Assembly (NCBI GenBank): GCA_000242935.3
Contig: CP007053.1
Coordinates: forward strand, 6,123,001-6,187,000
Length of the DNA stretch: 64,000 bases
Direction: 5' to 3'
Source of the DNA: Opitutaceae bacterium TAV5
GTDB taxonomy: Bacteria > Verrucomicrobiota > Verrucomicrobiia > Opitutales > Opitutaceae
Shown: positions 27,286-35,855 of the stretch, piece after piece
Position numbering within the stretch: the stretch's first letter is position 1
How the letters are laid out: every line of letters begins with the position of its first letter
Notes under the pieces: generated by a model
Database searches by the model: none
The model's input: only the letters and a program-made list of their open reading frames with translations
What the model was told of the DNA's origin: nothing
Position numbers and translations under genes: made by a program

Positions 27286-28599
27286 TCACCCGCCCTGCCG
27301 TGACGCTTCGGGGCTATGGCTCACTTCCTTCGGCTTGGCCAGCGCCTGCATGACATCGTGCAGGTCGTTGCCGCTCGGCGTCTGGAACACGCGCAGACCG
27401 AATTGCGGCATGATCGCGAGCAGGTGGTCGAACACGTCGGCCTGCACGCCCTCGTAAACCGCCCAGCGTGTGTCGCTCGTGAATACATACAGCTCGATCG
27501 GCAATCCGTGCTCGGTCGGTTGCAGATGACGCACAAGGAAGGTCATCGTCTGGTGGATGTGCGGGCTCGCCCGCAGGTAGGCCACGCAGTAGGCGCGGAA
27601 GGTGCCGATGTTCGTCAGACGACGTCCGTTGCCCAGGATGCCGAGATCCTCGCCGCGCTCCTTGTTCTCCTCGGCAATCTCGGCCAGCCGCGCGGTCAGA
27701 TACGGCCTGAGCAGGCGGATTTTTTGCCAGCTTTCCAGCATCGGCTCGTCGGCGAACCGCACCGTCTGCATGTCCACGTAAATCGAACGCTTGATGCGGC
27801 GTCCGCCCGATTCCGACATGCCGCGCCAGTTTTTGAACGATTCCGAAATGAGGGCGTAGGTCGGGATCGTGGAGATGGTCTTGTCCCAGTTCTGCACCTT
27901 CACGGTGGTGAGGGACACGTCGATCACGTCGCCGTCGGCGCCCTGTTTCGGCATCTCGATCCAGTCGCCGATGCGCACCATCTGGTTGACGGAAATCTGG
28001 ATGCCGGCGACGAAGCCGAGGATGGAATCCTTGAAGACCAGCATGAGGACGGCGGTCAGCGCGGTAAGGCCGGAAAAGAAAAACAAGGGCGAACGTCCCA
28101 GCAGGATCGAGAGAAGCAGGATGCCGCCGATCAGGAAAATCACGAGTTTGATCGCCTGCGAAAATCCTTTCAGCGGCATGTTTGCGCCCGCCCGGGTCGA
28201 TGCGAGGATGGCCTGGGCGGCGTTGATGAACGCGCTCAACACCGCCATGATGATGATCAGCAGATAAGCCTTCAGGAACGTATCCAGCCAGACCAGCGCC
28301 TGGTCGTTGCCGAGAAGAACGATCGTGCCCAGCCACTTGATGACAATCATCGGCGCGATGTGCGACGCCCGGGCCAGCACCCCGGCCTCGATCAGTTTGT
28401 CGTCCCACTTCGCTTTCGTCGCGATCAGGACCTTCCGGATCGTTCGCACAACCGTGGCACGCACGATGACCAGAGCAATATACCCCGCCACCAGAACCAC
28501 CAGAAACAGGCAGCCACGCACGATCAGTTCCGCAATTTCCTGCGAAACGCCCTGCTTTACGACCCAGTCGCTCAACCAGTTGATAAATGAGTGCATCAT
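27286..28599 (-). CDS. MscS-family mechanosensitive channel (YbdG-like)
   Basis: Inner-membrane small-conductance mechanosensitive channel protein, 437 residues from the ATG at 28599. Five N-terminal hydrophobic segments lead to the pore helix and the MscS beta domain, with DSILGFVAGIQISVNQMVRI and GDWIEMPKQGADGDVIDVSL. The cytoplasmic part (PTYALISESFKNWRGMSESG, RRIKRSIYVDMQTVRF, VYEGVQADVFDHLLAIMPQF) matches the YbdG/MscM branch of osmotic-shock channels. A TTG at 28608 overlaps the stop of the upstream P-ATPase gene as TTGA and would add three residues, so translation of the two may be coupled. Confidence 0.92.
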   Translation of the reverse strand: MMHSFINWLSDWVVKQGVSQEIAELIVRGCLFLVVLVAGYIALVIVRATVVRTIRKVLIATKAKWDDKLIEAGVLARASHIAPMIVIKWLGTIVLLGNDQALVWLDTFLKAYLLIIIMAVLSAFINAAQAILASTRAGANMPLKGFSQAIKLVIFLIGGILLLSILLGRSPLFFFSGLTALTAVLMLVFKDSILGFVAGIQISVNQMVRIGDWIEMPKQGADGDVIDVSLTTVKVQNWDKTISTIPTYALISESFKNWRGMSESGGRRIKRSIYVDMQTVRFADEPMLESWQKIRLLRPYLTARLAEIAEENKERGEDLGILGNGRRLTNIGTFRAYCVAYLRASPHIHQTMTFLVRHLQPTEHGLPIELYVFTSDTRWAVYEGVQADVFDHLLAIMPQFGLRVFQTPSGNDLHDVMQALAKPKEVSHSPEASRQGG

Positions 28600-28604
28600 C
28601 GCAC

Positions 28605-30716
28605 TCAAAGGCCCTGCGAGTCAGGATCAACCGCCGTTTTCGATTTTTGCCCTTCCGCGCCTGACGATCGCTCCCTGCTCCGCGAACTGCGCAGCGCTCG
28701 CCCGCTCACCCACACACTCGAAACCACCATCAGCAGCGCCGCCACCACCGGATGCAGCACGCCGCCCGCCGCGAGCGCCATGCCGATGATATTGTACGAA
28801 GCGGCAAACAGCAGATTGCCGCGCACCCCGCCCGCCACCGCCCGGGCCATCCGCATGGCATCCGGCAGCCAGCGCAACTCGTCGCCCGCAAACACCGCCA
28901 TCGCCGACACGCGCGCCAGTTCGCTGCCGCCGCCCATCGCGATGGAGGCCTGGGCCGCGCTCATCGCCGCCGCGTCGTTCACGCCGTCGCCGGCAAACAG
29001 CACCGTGCGTCCCTCCGCGCGCAATGCCTGCACCCGCGCCACCTTTTCCTCCGGCGACAGGCCGCCGCGCACCGTCACGCCTGCCGCCTGCAAATCCGGC
29101 GGTGGATGCGGATCGCCGGTCAGCACCTCCACGATGACACCGGCCTCGCGCAGCGCCGCCAGCGTCGCCGTCAGCCCCTCGCGCCACGTTTCTCCCAGCG
29201 TGACGCAGGCGGCATGTAGGCCGTCAACGAATACATGGATCCGCTTGCCCGCCGGATCGCTGCCGTCGTCGTCAGCGCTCGCATCGGCTCCGCCCAGAGA
29301 GCGCTCGCCGATGCGAAGCTCGCGTGTACGCGCTCCTGCGCCGTCCGCGGAAACCACTTCCGCCACCAGACCCCGGCCGGGCACGGGCGTCACGCGGCTG
29401 ACGCGCACGCCTCCTGTCGGCGCCCCCCCTGCCTCCGCCAGCGCCCGCGCCACCGGATGCTCCACACGGCGCTCCGCCGCGGCCACGGCTGCGCGCAGCC
29501 ACGCCCGGCGCTCCTCTTCGCTCCATGCGTCCGCGAAGCGCCACTCGAGCACGCTCACGCGCGATTCGGAAAGCGTCCCGGTCTTGTCGAAACAGACGGT
29601 GTCCACGCGTGCCAGCGCATCGAGAAAATCCCCGCTGCGCGCCACCACGCCAAACGATGCCAGCCGGGCCAGCCCGCCCCACACCGCCACCGGTGTCGCC
29701 AGGCCCATCGCGCACGGACACGCCACCAGCAGCACCGCCATCGCGTTGAACAGCGCCCGGTCCCAGCCCGCCTCCAGTATCCACCACCAGACGACAAACG
29801 TCCCGAGGCTGACGCTGACGACCAGTGGCAAAAACCACGCCATCAGCCGGTCCGCCTGCCGCTGCCAGCGCGACGGCGCCAGCCGGGCCTGCGCCACCGC
29901 ATCGAAAATCGCGTCGATCTTCCGTCTCCCGACCCCCCGGTTTCCCCCTCCCCCGCTCTCTCCCTCGCCCTCTCTTCCGTCTCCTTCGCCGCCCGGCCGG
30001 ATCACCAGTCGCCCGTCCACCGACCGTGTCCCGGCCATGACTCGCTCCCCCGGCCCGCGCGACACCGGTCGCCATTCGCCGGTCAGGGCGGTTTCCTCCA
30101 CGTAGCCGCAACCCACCAGGATTTCGCCGTCCACACAGATTTCGTCTCCCGGCTCCACTACCACGCGATCCTCCGCGGTCACGTCCCGCACCGCGATGTC
30201 GCGCACCGTACCATCGCCCCCCAGCACCCGGCACCGGTCGTAACGGCGCCGCATCGCCTCCACGCCTGCAAGCGCGGCCACGCGACTCCGCGCCCCCAGC
30301 ATCTTTCCCGTCGTATGCACGACGACCAGAATCGCCACCACTTCGTAATAAACCGGTCCGGTGCGTGTTAATGTACTTACCAGCGAACCACCCAGCGCCC
30401 CCAGCAACGTCACCAGAAACAGCAGATCCACGCTCACCCGCCGTTCACGGATCGCCGCCCATGCGGAGCCCGCCAGATCGCCGCCGAGAAACACCAGCAC
30501 CAGCAACGCACTCGCCATCAATCCGCCATGCACCACCCAATAGCCGGCGCCCTCGGCGGCCGTAATATTGACCCCCAGACTGAACACCATCGCCTGCCCC
30601 GTCACCGCCAGGCCGATCCCGATCCGCAGCCAGGCGCGATCCACCAGCCGCTGGTCAGCCTGCAAACCCGGCTCGATGCCGCCGGGAGACGCCAGAGTCG
30701 CAGCATCGTCGCTCAC
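28605..30716 (-). CDS. Heavy-metal P1B-type ATPase (copper type), no N-terminal metal-binding domain
   Basis: Metal-translocating P-type ATPase, 703 residues from the GTG at 30716 (a TTG at 30767 adds 17). The CPC transport motif is at Cys333/Cys335 (LLVACPCAMGLATPVAVWG), the phosphorylated Asp377 lies in CFDKTGTLSESRV, an HP motif in ERRVEHPVARALAEAG, and the hinge is FAGDGVNDAAAMSAAQASIA. CPC plus the later transmembrane pattern indicate Cu(I), possibly CcoI-like, which would fit the nearby Sco and haem A genes. Oddities: the actuator loop reads ALTGEWRPVSRG rather than TGES, there is no HMA domain, and a Gly/Glu/Arg-rich low-complexity insert (GGEGDGREGEGESGGGG) sits before the CPC helix. 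Confidence 0.9.
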   Translation of the reverse strand: MSDDAATLASPGGIEPGLQADQRLVDRAWLRIGIGLAVTGQAMVFSLGVNITAAEGAGYWVVHGGLMASALLVLVFLGGDLAGSAWAAIRERRVSVDLLFLVTLLGALGGSLVSTLTRTGPVYYEVVAILVVVHTTGKMLGARSRVAALAGVEAMRRRYDRCRVLGGDGTVRDIAVRDVTAEDRVVVEPGDEICVDGEILVGCGYVEETALTGEWRPVSRGPGERVMAGTRSVDGRLVIRPGGEGDGREGEGESGGGGNRGVGRRKIDAIFDAVAQARLAPSRWQRQADRLMAWFLPLVVSVSLGTFVVWWWILEAGWDRALFNAMAVLLVACPCAMGLATPVAVWGGLARLASFGVVARSGDFLDALARVDTVCFDKTGTLSESRVSVLEWRFADAWSEEERRAWLRAAVAAAERRVEHPVARALAEAGGAPTGGVRVSRVTPVPGRGLVAEVVSADGAGARTRELRIGERSLGGADASADDDGSDPAGKRIHVFVDGLHAACVTLGETWREGLTATLAALREAGVIVEVLTGDPHPPPDLQAAGVTVRGGLSPEEKVARVQALRAEGRTVLFAGDGVNDAAAMSAAQASIAMGGGSELARVSAMAVFAGDELRWLPDAMRMARAVAGGVRGNLLFAASYNIIGMALAAGGVLHPVVAALLMVVSSVWVSGRALRSSRSRERSSGAEGQKSKTAVDPDSQGL

Positions 30717-30823
30717 GGGATGTTTACGGTTTTGGCCCGGCCAGAAGAGTGCATGAGAAAACGGCAAATCGTCAAAATTCGGACTTCCGCTTCAATCCTC
30801 AACCTGGTATATCGATTAGCGTC

Positions 30824-31543
30824 ATGATCCCTCACGTATCCCATACCTTGCTCCGTACCCTTACCCCGTTCATCGCCGCCCTTGCCGCCTTCACTGCCCA
30901 GGCCGATCCGAGAACCTTTACCGATACGCAAGGCCGCTCCATGGAGGCCGAACTGCTCGATGCCGACGACAAGGAAGCCAAAGTCCGCCGCACCGACGGA
31001 CGCACCTTCACTCTCCCGCTCAACACCCTTTCCAAAACCGACCGCGACTACATCGCCGACTGGCTCGACGCGCAGATCATGGCCGCCGCCGGCCGTCTGC
31101 GCATCAACGTCAGCAAGTTCAAGGACACCACCGAAAAAACCAAAGGCACGGCCGTCAGTTACAAGGAAGAGGAGGCGGGTTATGTCATCAGCCTTTTCAA
31201 CGAATCCATGGTCAACCTGACCGGTCTCGAGATCGAATATCGCATCTACAAGGAGGACAACTACCGCTACGCCGTGGGGAGCAAGGTCACCGGCAACCGT
31301 CGCAAAAAAGAGCGGTCCGGCAATCTCACCGCCGACTACATCCAGAGGAAATCCAAAATCGATCTCAAGACCGAGACCATTACCCTCCTCAGCCGCAAGC
31401 TGCGCGCCGACTGGTATTATGCCGACACCAACAAACGCGGCACTGCCGACGAACTCGACGGCATCTGGCTGCGCATCTACCGCGGCAAGATCATGGTCGC
31501 CGAATACGCCACCTCCGAAGAACTCAAGAAGGACGGCTGGTAG
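30824..31543 (+). CDS. Exported SHD1-domain protein
   Basis: 239-residue exported protein. The signal peptide is residues 1-25 (LTPFIAALAAFTAQA). An SHD1 (SLA1 homology 1)-like small beta domain follows at residues about 28-75 (RTFTDTQGRSMEAELLDADD, RRTDGRTFTLPLNTLSKTDR), then a basic, beta-rich tail (YVISLFNESMVNLTGLEIEY, WYYADTNKRGTADELDGIWL). SHD1-like domains in exported proteins are typical of Verrucomicrobiota and Planctomycetota; their ligand is unknown. It is divergent from the P-ATPase and convergent with the next gene. Confidence 0.78.
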   Translation: MIPHVSHTLLRTLTPFIAALAAFTAQADPRTFTDTQGRSMEAELLDADDKEAKVRRTDGRTFTLPLNTLSKTDRDYIADWLDAQIMAAAGRLRINVSKFKDTTEKTKGTAVSYKEEEAGYVISLFNESMVNLTGLEIEYRIYKEDNYRYAVGSKVTGNRRKKERSGNLTADYIQRKSKIDLKTETITLLSRKLRADWYYADTNKRGTADELDGIWLRIYRGKIMVAEYATSEELKKDGW

Positions 31544-31575
31544 CAGTCCCCTCCCGTGTCTTCGCAAGCCGCGCC

Positions 31576-32679
31576 TCACGGCGCCACCTCGAGGGGAAAC
31601 GGCACGAAGGTTTCGGCTCCGGCGAGATCCACCTGCGCCCAGACCACATAACGGCCGGCTTGCGGAATGGTGACGGCAAACGTCAGGCGAGGATGCTCCG
31701 CATCCGGTTTTTTCGACAAATCGGCCTCCTGCGGGTGCAGATGCGCAAATCCGCTCCGCGCCTCGTCAAACGCCACCAGGTGCGCATAGGCATCCATCAC
31801 CGGCTCCAGCGGCACGGCCCCCCCGCCCTCGCGCGTCACCGCAAACGCCAGCTCCGCCTGCTGCCCGGCCCGCACCGGTTGCGCCGACGCGGACAGTTCG
31901 AACCGGTATCCGTCGCGCACCACCACCGTGGCGCCCGTGCCGCGGGCTTTTTCTGCCAATCGCCCGCTCCGGAAAAGGGACGCGGACTCCCCGCCCGCTT
32001 CGCCTTCCGCGCCAGCATCAGCTGCGCCGCTCGCCGCCGCAAACTCCGCCATCGCGTACAGCCCGCGGCCCGTCGCCACGGGCATAAAATCGGCAAACAG
32101 CCGATAATCCCCGCCCCGCTGCGGTGTCATCCGGAAAACCCATTCCCCCTCCCGTTCGCCCGGCTCCGGATGGAGGTGCCGGTAATCCTCCAGCGTCGGG
32201 TCCACGATCATGAGGTGCAGCTTTTGCGTGTGCACCAGGAAAAGATCGTCCGGTCCGATCGGTTTGCCGCTCGCCGTCGTCAGCGAAAGCACAAACCGGC
32301 TTTCCTTTCCGGCCACCGCCGGTCCGTCGCTGCGCAGCGTCGTGCTCACCGGAGAGCGCACCGCCATGACCGGCAAAAATTGCGGATTCGCCGGATCGCA
32401 CAGATCGAGCGCGCTGACGCCGCCTTCTCCCGGCCGGCTGCCGGCCGCAAAATCCGCATGGCTCAGGTTGGTCCCTGTCGGCAGCCAGCGGGCCACGAAA
32501 TACAACGCGATCGCTCCTGCCGTGATCCAGGCGACCTGCCGCCACTCGCGCCGCCGGCGGTCCCCCCCCCCGGGGGGGGCCTCCGCTCCACGGCGGGGCG
32601 CGGGTTTTTCCTGCCGGTCCTGTCGATCGCCCGCGACAGGAGACGGTCTTCCGGCCCGTGATCCGGTTTCGGCTGCCAT
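31576..32679 (-). CDS. Membrane-anchored protein of unknown function in copper/oxidase assembly locus
   Basis: 367 residues. The cytoplasmic head is rich in Arg, Pro and Gly, followed by one membrane helix (residues about 48-64, QVAWITAGAIALYFVARWL). The periplasmic part has two similar beta-sandwich halves: LHLMIVDPTLEDYRHLHPEP / RGGDYRLFADFMPVATG and DAYAHLVAFDEARSGFAHLH / PQAGRYVVWAQVDLAGAE. The paired HLHP-type histidines suggest metal binding, by analogy with copper-handling secreted proteins; this is inference. A strong Shine-Dalgarno (GGAGG, 8 bases before the ATG) lies within the end of the upstream sco gene, so the two are translationally linked. Codons near residues 34-39 contain a C10G8 homopolymer tract. 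Confidence 0.65.
   Translation of the reverse strand: MAAETGSRAGRPSPVAGDRQDRQEKPAPRRGAEAPPGGGDRRRREWRQVAWITAGAIALYFVARWLPTGTNLSHADFAAGSRPGEGGVSALDLCDPANPQFLPVMAVRSPVSTTLRSDGPAVAGKESRFVLSLTTASGKPIGPDDLFLVHTQKLHLMIVDPTLEDYRHLHPEPGEREGEWVFRMTPQRGGDYRLFADFMPVATGRGLYAMAEFAAASGAADAGAEGEAGGESASLFRSGRLAEKARGTGATVVVRDGYRFELSASAQPVRAGQQAELAFAVTREGGGAVPLEPVMDAYAHLVAFDEARSGFAHLHPQEADLSKKPDAEHPRLTFAVTIPQAGRYVVWAQVDLAGAETFVPFPLEVAP
32562..32579. repeat. C10G8 homopolymer palindrome inside a coding region
   Basis: Ten C followed by eight G, read on the minus strand as Pro-Pro-Gly-Gly-Gly codons in the cytoplasmic head of the membrane-anchored protein, upstream of its only membrane helix. Long mononucleotide runs are prone to slippage, so this is a possible phase-variation site; assembly error is also possible. 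Confidence 0.85.
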
Positions 32680-32680
32680 C

Positions 32681-33619
32681 TCACGCTCCTCCCTTGAGCC
32701 GCTGCACAAAATCGTCCGGATTCCAGCCGCTGCCGTCGGCGCGCCAGACGATCCGCCCCTGCTCGTTGATCAGCAGCGTGGACAACGAGTGTTTGATGAT
32801 CGGCCCGTCGCGCTCCGATGCGATCACCCCGAACTGCCGCAACAGATCCTTGATGGCGCGCTCCGGTCCGGTGAGCAGCGAAAAATTCCCCGTATCGATC
32901 CCGTGCGCCTCGGCGTAGTCGCGAAGCACGCCGGGGGTGTCGTGTTCGGGATCAAACGAAATGGAAATCAGCTCGAGATTCGTCACGCCGGCCGCCTTCG
33001 CCTTTTCCTGCACGGTTTTCATGTTGCGGGTCGAGGCCGGGCACATCGTGTCGATCGGACAGCGCGTGTAGATGAAGTTGAGCACGATCTTCTTGCCGCG
33101 AAACCGGTCGGCCGACACCGCCTCGCCTTTCTGGTTGTAGAGCGTGAAACCCGGCAGGTTTTCCCCGATTTCGCGGTACGCACCCCGCCCGCGGATCGAA
33201 GTGTCCTGGCGCAACGCATCCGCCGCGGCGGCGACGCGGGCATCCGCCACCTCGTCAACGTACCACACCTTTTCCAGCCGCAGCACCGGCGCGGCTCCCG
33301 CCTCGCCCGGCGCCGCGTCCTCTTCCACCAGTTCGGCCTGCAAACGCCGTCCTTCGGTCGCATTGGCCAGATCGCCCGGCGAGACGGCAAACTCCATCGC
33401 CATCGCCGGCATGTAACCGGGAATCTCCTCGTGATCCACCAGCAGGGTGCCCCGTTCGCGGTCCACCGACACCACCTGCCCTTTTACCGGAAACCGTTTT
33501 TCCCCCGGTGCGGCCGCAGGCTGCCGCGCCGCCTCCTGCCGCGTGCAACCGGCCGGGAACGACACCAGCATGACGACGGCCAGCCATGCCGCCGCTCCTT
33601 TGAAAAATTCCTGGATCAT
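32681..33619 (-). CDS. sco: Sco-family copper chaperone lipoprotein fused to a CusF-like domain
   Basis: 312-residue lipoprotein. A lipobox Cys25 (LVSFPAGC) is followed by a CusF-like copper-binding segment at residues about 43-80 (PVKGQVVSVDRERGTLLVDH, then EEIPGYMPAMAMEF with Met/His ligands). A thioredoxin-fold Sco domain starts near residue 155. Its copper ligands are Cys187 and Cys193 in the wider CPIDTMC spacing and His277 in IIKHSLSTLL. Sco proteins deliver copper to the CuA site of cytochrome oxidase and act as thiol reductants. The ATG at 33619 gives a clean lipoprotein signal; ATG 33664 is in frame. Codons for the signal-peptide residues KGAAAWLA contain an 18-base match to a dispersed repeat. 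Divergent from ctaA. Confidence 0.9.
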   Translation of the reverse strand: MIQEFFKGAAAWLAVVMLVSFPAGCTRQEAARQPAAAPGEKRFPVKGQVVSVDRERGTLLVDHEEIPGYMPAMAMEFAVSPGDLANATEGRRLQAELVEEDAAPGEAGAAPVLRLEKVWYVDEVADARVAAAADALRQDTSIRGRGAYREIGENLPGFTLYNQKGEAVSADRFRGKKIVLNFIYTRCPIDTMCPASTRNMKTVQEKAKAAGVTNLELISISFDPEHDTPGVLRDYAEAHGIDTGNFSLLTGPERAIKDLLRQFGVIASERDGPIIKHSLSTLLINEQGRIVWRADGSGWNPDDFVQRLKGGA

Positions 33620-33741
33620 CAGCCTCCATCGTTCCACCAGGGTCAAAAAATTGTCAAAGGGCATTGCCAAAAGCGGCTTCCCGCGCTCGCTCTGCTGTTG
33701 CTCGCCACTGCCACGACCTGCGCCCGCCGAGGGCGCCGACC

Positions 33742-34938
33742 ATGACCGACCCGACCAGGACCACACACCGCCACGACCCGTCCGCGCCGCTTTCCCGAGG
33801 CGCGAGCCTTCCCGTGACCGCGTCCGACGGCACTGGCCGCCGCACTGCCGGCTACCAGCCCGGGCTGGCGTGGTTTGCCGCGATCGGCGGTTTCCAGGTC
33901 TTCGTCCTCGTGCTGCTCGGGGCGTTCACCACCAGCATCGGGGCCGGCATGATTTTCCCCGACTGGCCGCTTTCCAACGGCTCGCTCAACCCCGCCGGAT
34001 GGCTCAGCGACGTGGCGATGTTCGCCGAGCACTCGCACCGCCTGAGCGCGGGATTGATGTCGCTCATCACCCTCGCCCTCGCCCTCTGGCTCTGGCGCAG
34101 GGAAGCGCGTCCGTGGTTGCGCCGGCTCGGGTATCTCGCCGTCGCTCTCGTTTTTGCCCAGGCGCTGCTCGGCGGTCTGCGCGTGCTGCTCGACCACCTG
34201 CACATCGACGCCATCGAGACCAGCGTCGGCCGCCTTTTCGCGATGGGTCACGCCTGCCTCGCCCAGATCTATGTCTGCGTGCTGCTTGCGATCGCGTTGT
34301 CGCTTTCGCGGGCGTGGATCGACGCGGCGGGAGGAAGGGACGGAAAGGACGAAAGGGACCGACAGGACGCTGGCGCCGAGGCCGCCCGGACGCCCGGCTG
34401 GCGGCGGGCCGGTGTTTTCTGCTGCGCGCTCCTGCTCGCGCAACTCGGCGTCGCCGCGGTGATGCGGCACAGTTTCGCCGGCCTCGCGATTCCGGTCTTC
34501 CCGCACAGCACGCCCGAAGGCGGCTGGTTGCCCGCAGCGTGGGATTTTCGGGTGGGCATCCACTTCGCGCACCGCGTGCTCGCGCTGGCGCTGACGATCT
34601 CGCTCGCTGTTCTTGTCGTCCGCATCTGGCTCGATCGTGTGGCCTCCGCCGGCGTCCGGATCGCCGCCGGTGCGGTCGTCGCTCTGGTTGCCCTCCAGGT
34701 CACGCTCGGCGCGCTTTCGGTGCTCACGTACCGGAATCCCCATTACACGACCGCCCACGTCATCGTCGGCGCGCTGCTCCTCGCCACCACCTTCGGGCTC
34801 ACCTGGTGGAGCTGGCGGCCGGCCGGCGGCTCCGATCCCGTATCGCTTGCCGGCGCGGGCCATCAGGCTGCCAGTCCGGGCGACGCTCCGCGTCGTCGCA
34901 GCGGCAGCAATGCCGCCGCTCCTTCCGCTTCCGTATGA
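33742..34938 (+). CDS. ctaA: Haem A synthase, COX15/CtaA
   Basis: Inner-membrane haem O monooxygenase making haem A for aa3-type oxidases; 398 residues with eight predicted helices in two four-helix halves. Haem-binding His residues are in VAMFAEHSHRLSAGLMSLIT, MGHACLAQIYVCV, HFAHRVLALALTIS and TTAHVIVGALLLATT. The loop between the halves (residues about 197-215, GGRDGKDERDRQDAGAEAA) is low complexity and resembles a nearby GGGACGGAAAGGACG-type hairpin arm. The last 25 or so residues (SPGDAPRRRSGSNAAAPSAS) are encoded by a GGAG-type dispersed repeat. The stop overlaps the ctaB start as ATGA, so the two are translationally coupled. Confidence 0.92.
   Translation: MTDPTRTTHRHDPSAPLSRGASLPVTASDGTGRRTAGYQPGLAWFAAIGGFQVFVLVLLGAFTTSIGAGMIFPDWPLSNGSLNPAGWLSDVAMFAEHSHRLSAGLMSLITLALALWLWRREARPWLRRLGYLAVALVFAQALLGGLRVLLDHLHIDAIETSVGRLFAMGHACLAQIYVCVLLAIALSLSRAWIDAAGGRDGKDERDRQDAGAEAARTPGWRRAGVFCCALLLAQLGVAAVMRHSFAGLAIPVFPHSTPEGGWLPAAWDFRVGIHFAHRVLALALTISLAVLVVRIWLDRVASAGVRIAAGAVVALVALQVTLGALSVLTYRNPHYTTAHVIVGALLLATTFGLTWWSWRPAGGSDPVSLAGAGHQAASPGDAPRRRSGSNAAAPSASV
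34876..34927. repeat. GGAG-type dispersed repeat forming the 3' end of ctaA
   Basis: On the minus strand this reads GGAAGGAGCGGCGGCAT, then TGCTGCCGCTGCGACGACGC and GAGCGTCGCCCGG, matching the copy inside hrpA (39005-39090) with the middle deleted. Both inner hairpins (CGGCGGCA/TGCCGCT and CGACGC/GCGTCG) are kept. Confidence 0.75.
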
Positions 34939-35855
34939 ACGTCCCCGCCACTGCCTCTTCCTCTCCCGCCGGCTCCGCCGCGACCCCCCGTGCCCGCTTC
35001 GGCGACTACCTCGAGCTGACCAAGCCGCGGCTGAGTTTTCTTTCGGTCGTCACCACGCTGGTGGGTTACCTTTGTGCCTGGCCCGGGTGGTTTGCCGGCG
35101 AGTTCTTTTTCACGATCCTCGGCACCGCCGCCTGCGCCGGCGGCGTCGCCGCGCTCAACCAGTGGATGGAGAGCGACACCGACGGCCAGATGGAGCGCAC
35201 CGCCGACCGGCCCATCCCGGCCGGCCGCGTGTCCACCGGCAGCGCGTTTGTCCTCGGCTGGGTGCTCTGCGCCGCCGGTCTCGGCATGCTCTTCGTCAAG
35301 ACCAACGGCGTGGCCACGCTCTTCGCGCTGCTCACCATCGCCACCTACCTCGCGCTCTACACGCCGGCCAAGCGCCGCTCGCCCCGCGCCACCGAGATCG
35401 GGGCCGTGGCCGGCGCGTTTCCGCCGCTCATCGGCTGGAGCGCGGCCACCGGCGGCGCCGGAGGGCTCGGCCTGGTGCTGTTCGGCATCCTGCTGTTCTG
35501 GCAGATCCCCCACTTCATGGCCGTGGCCTGGACGTACCGGCAGGACTACGGACGCGTCCACTTCCCGATGTTGCCGGTGATCGACCCGAGCGGCGTGCGC
35601 GCCGCCCGCTGGTCGTTCGTCAACACGCTGCTCCTCGTCGCCACCTCGCTCCTGCCGCGCTGGATCGCCGGCGCCAGCCTCGCCTACGTGGCCGTCACGG
35701 CGCTCCTCGGCGCGTGGTTTCTCTGGCGCGCCGTCGCCTTCTTGCGCCGCGGCGACCGCGACCGCACCGCCCGGAAACTCTTTTTCTGCTCGATCATCTG
35801 GCTGCCCCTGCAACTCGGTGTCCTCGTCGCCGACCGTTTCCTTTTCGCTCCATGA
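34935..35855 (+). CDS. ctaB: Protohaem IX farnesyltransferase (haem O synthase)
   Basis: UbiA-family prenyltransferase of 306 residues that attaches farnesyl to haem B, giving haem O for CtaA. Diagnostic motifs: YLELTKPRLSFLSVVTTLVG at the N-terminus, the first Asp-rich motif NQWMESDTDGQMERTADRPI near residue 76, YTPAKRRSPRATEIGAVAGA near residue 142, and the second motif WTYRQDYGRVHFPMLPVID near residue 198. About nine membrane helices. The start ATG overlaps the ctaA stop and the stop overlaps the DUF420 start (ATGA at both), so ctaA-ctaB-DUF420 is a tightly coupled unit. A much longer in-frame extension upstream is non-coding read-through of ctaA sequence in another frame. Confidence 0.95.
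   Translation: MNVPATASSSPAGSAATPRARFGDYLELTKPRLSFLSVVTTLVGYLCAWPGWFAGEFFFTILGTAACAGGVAALNQWMESDTDGQMERTADRPIPAGRVSTGSAFVLGWVLCAAGLGMLFVKTNGVATLFALLTIATYLALYTPAKRRSPRATEIGAVAGAFPPLIGWSAATGGAGGLGLVLFGILLFWQIPHFMAVAWTYRQDYGRVHFPMLPVIDPSGVRAARWSFVNTLLLVATSLLPRWIAGASLAYVAVTALLGAWFLWRAVAFLRRGDRDRTARKLFFCSIIWLPLQLGVLVADRFLFAP

Noticed and set aside
33447-34934. A long in-frame upstream extension of ctaB
   Set aside because: It reads ctaA and sco sequence in the wrong frames, giving Arg/Pro/His-rich nonsense; ctaB clearly begins at 34935, overlapping the ctaA stop.
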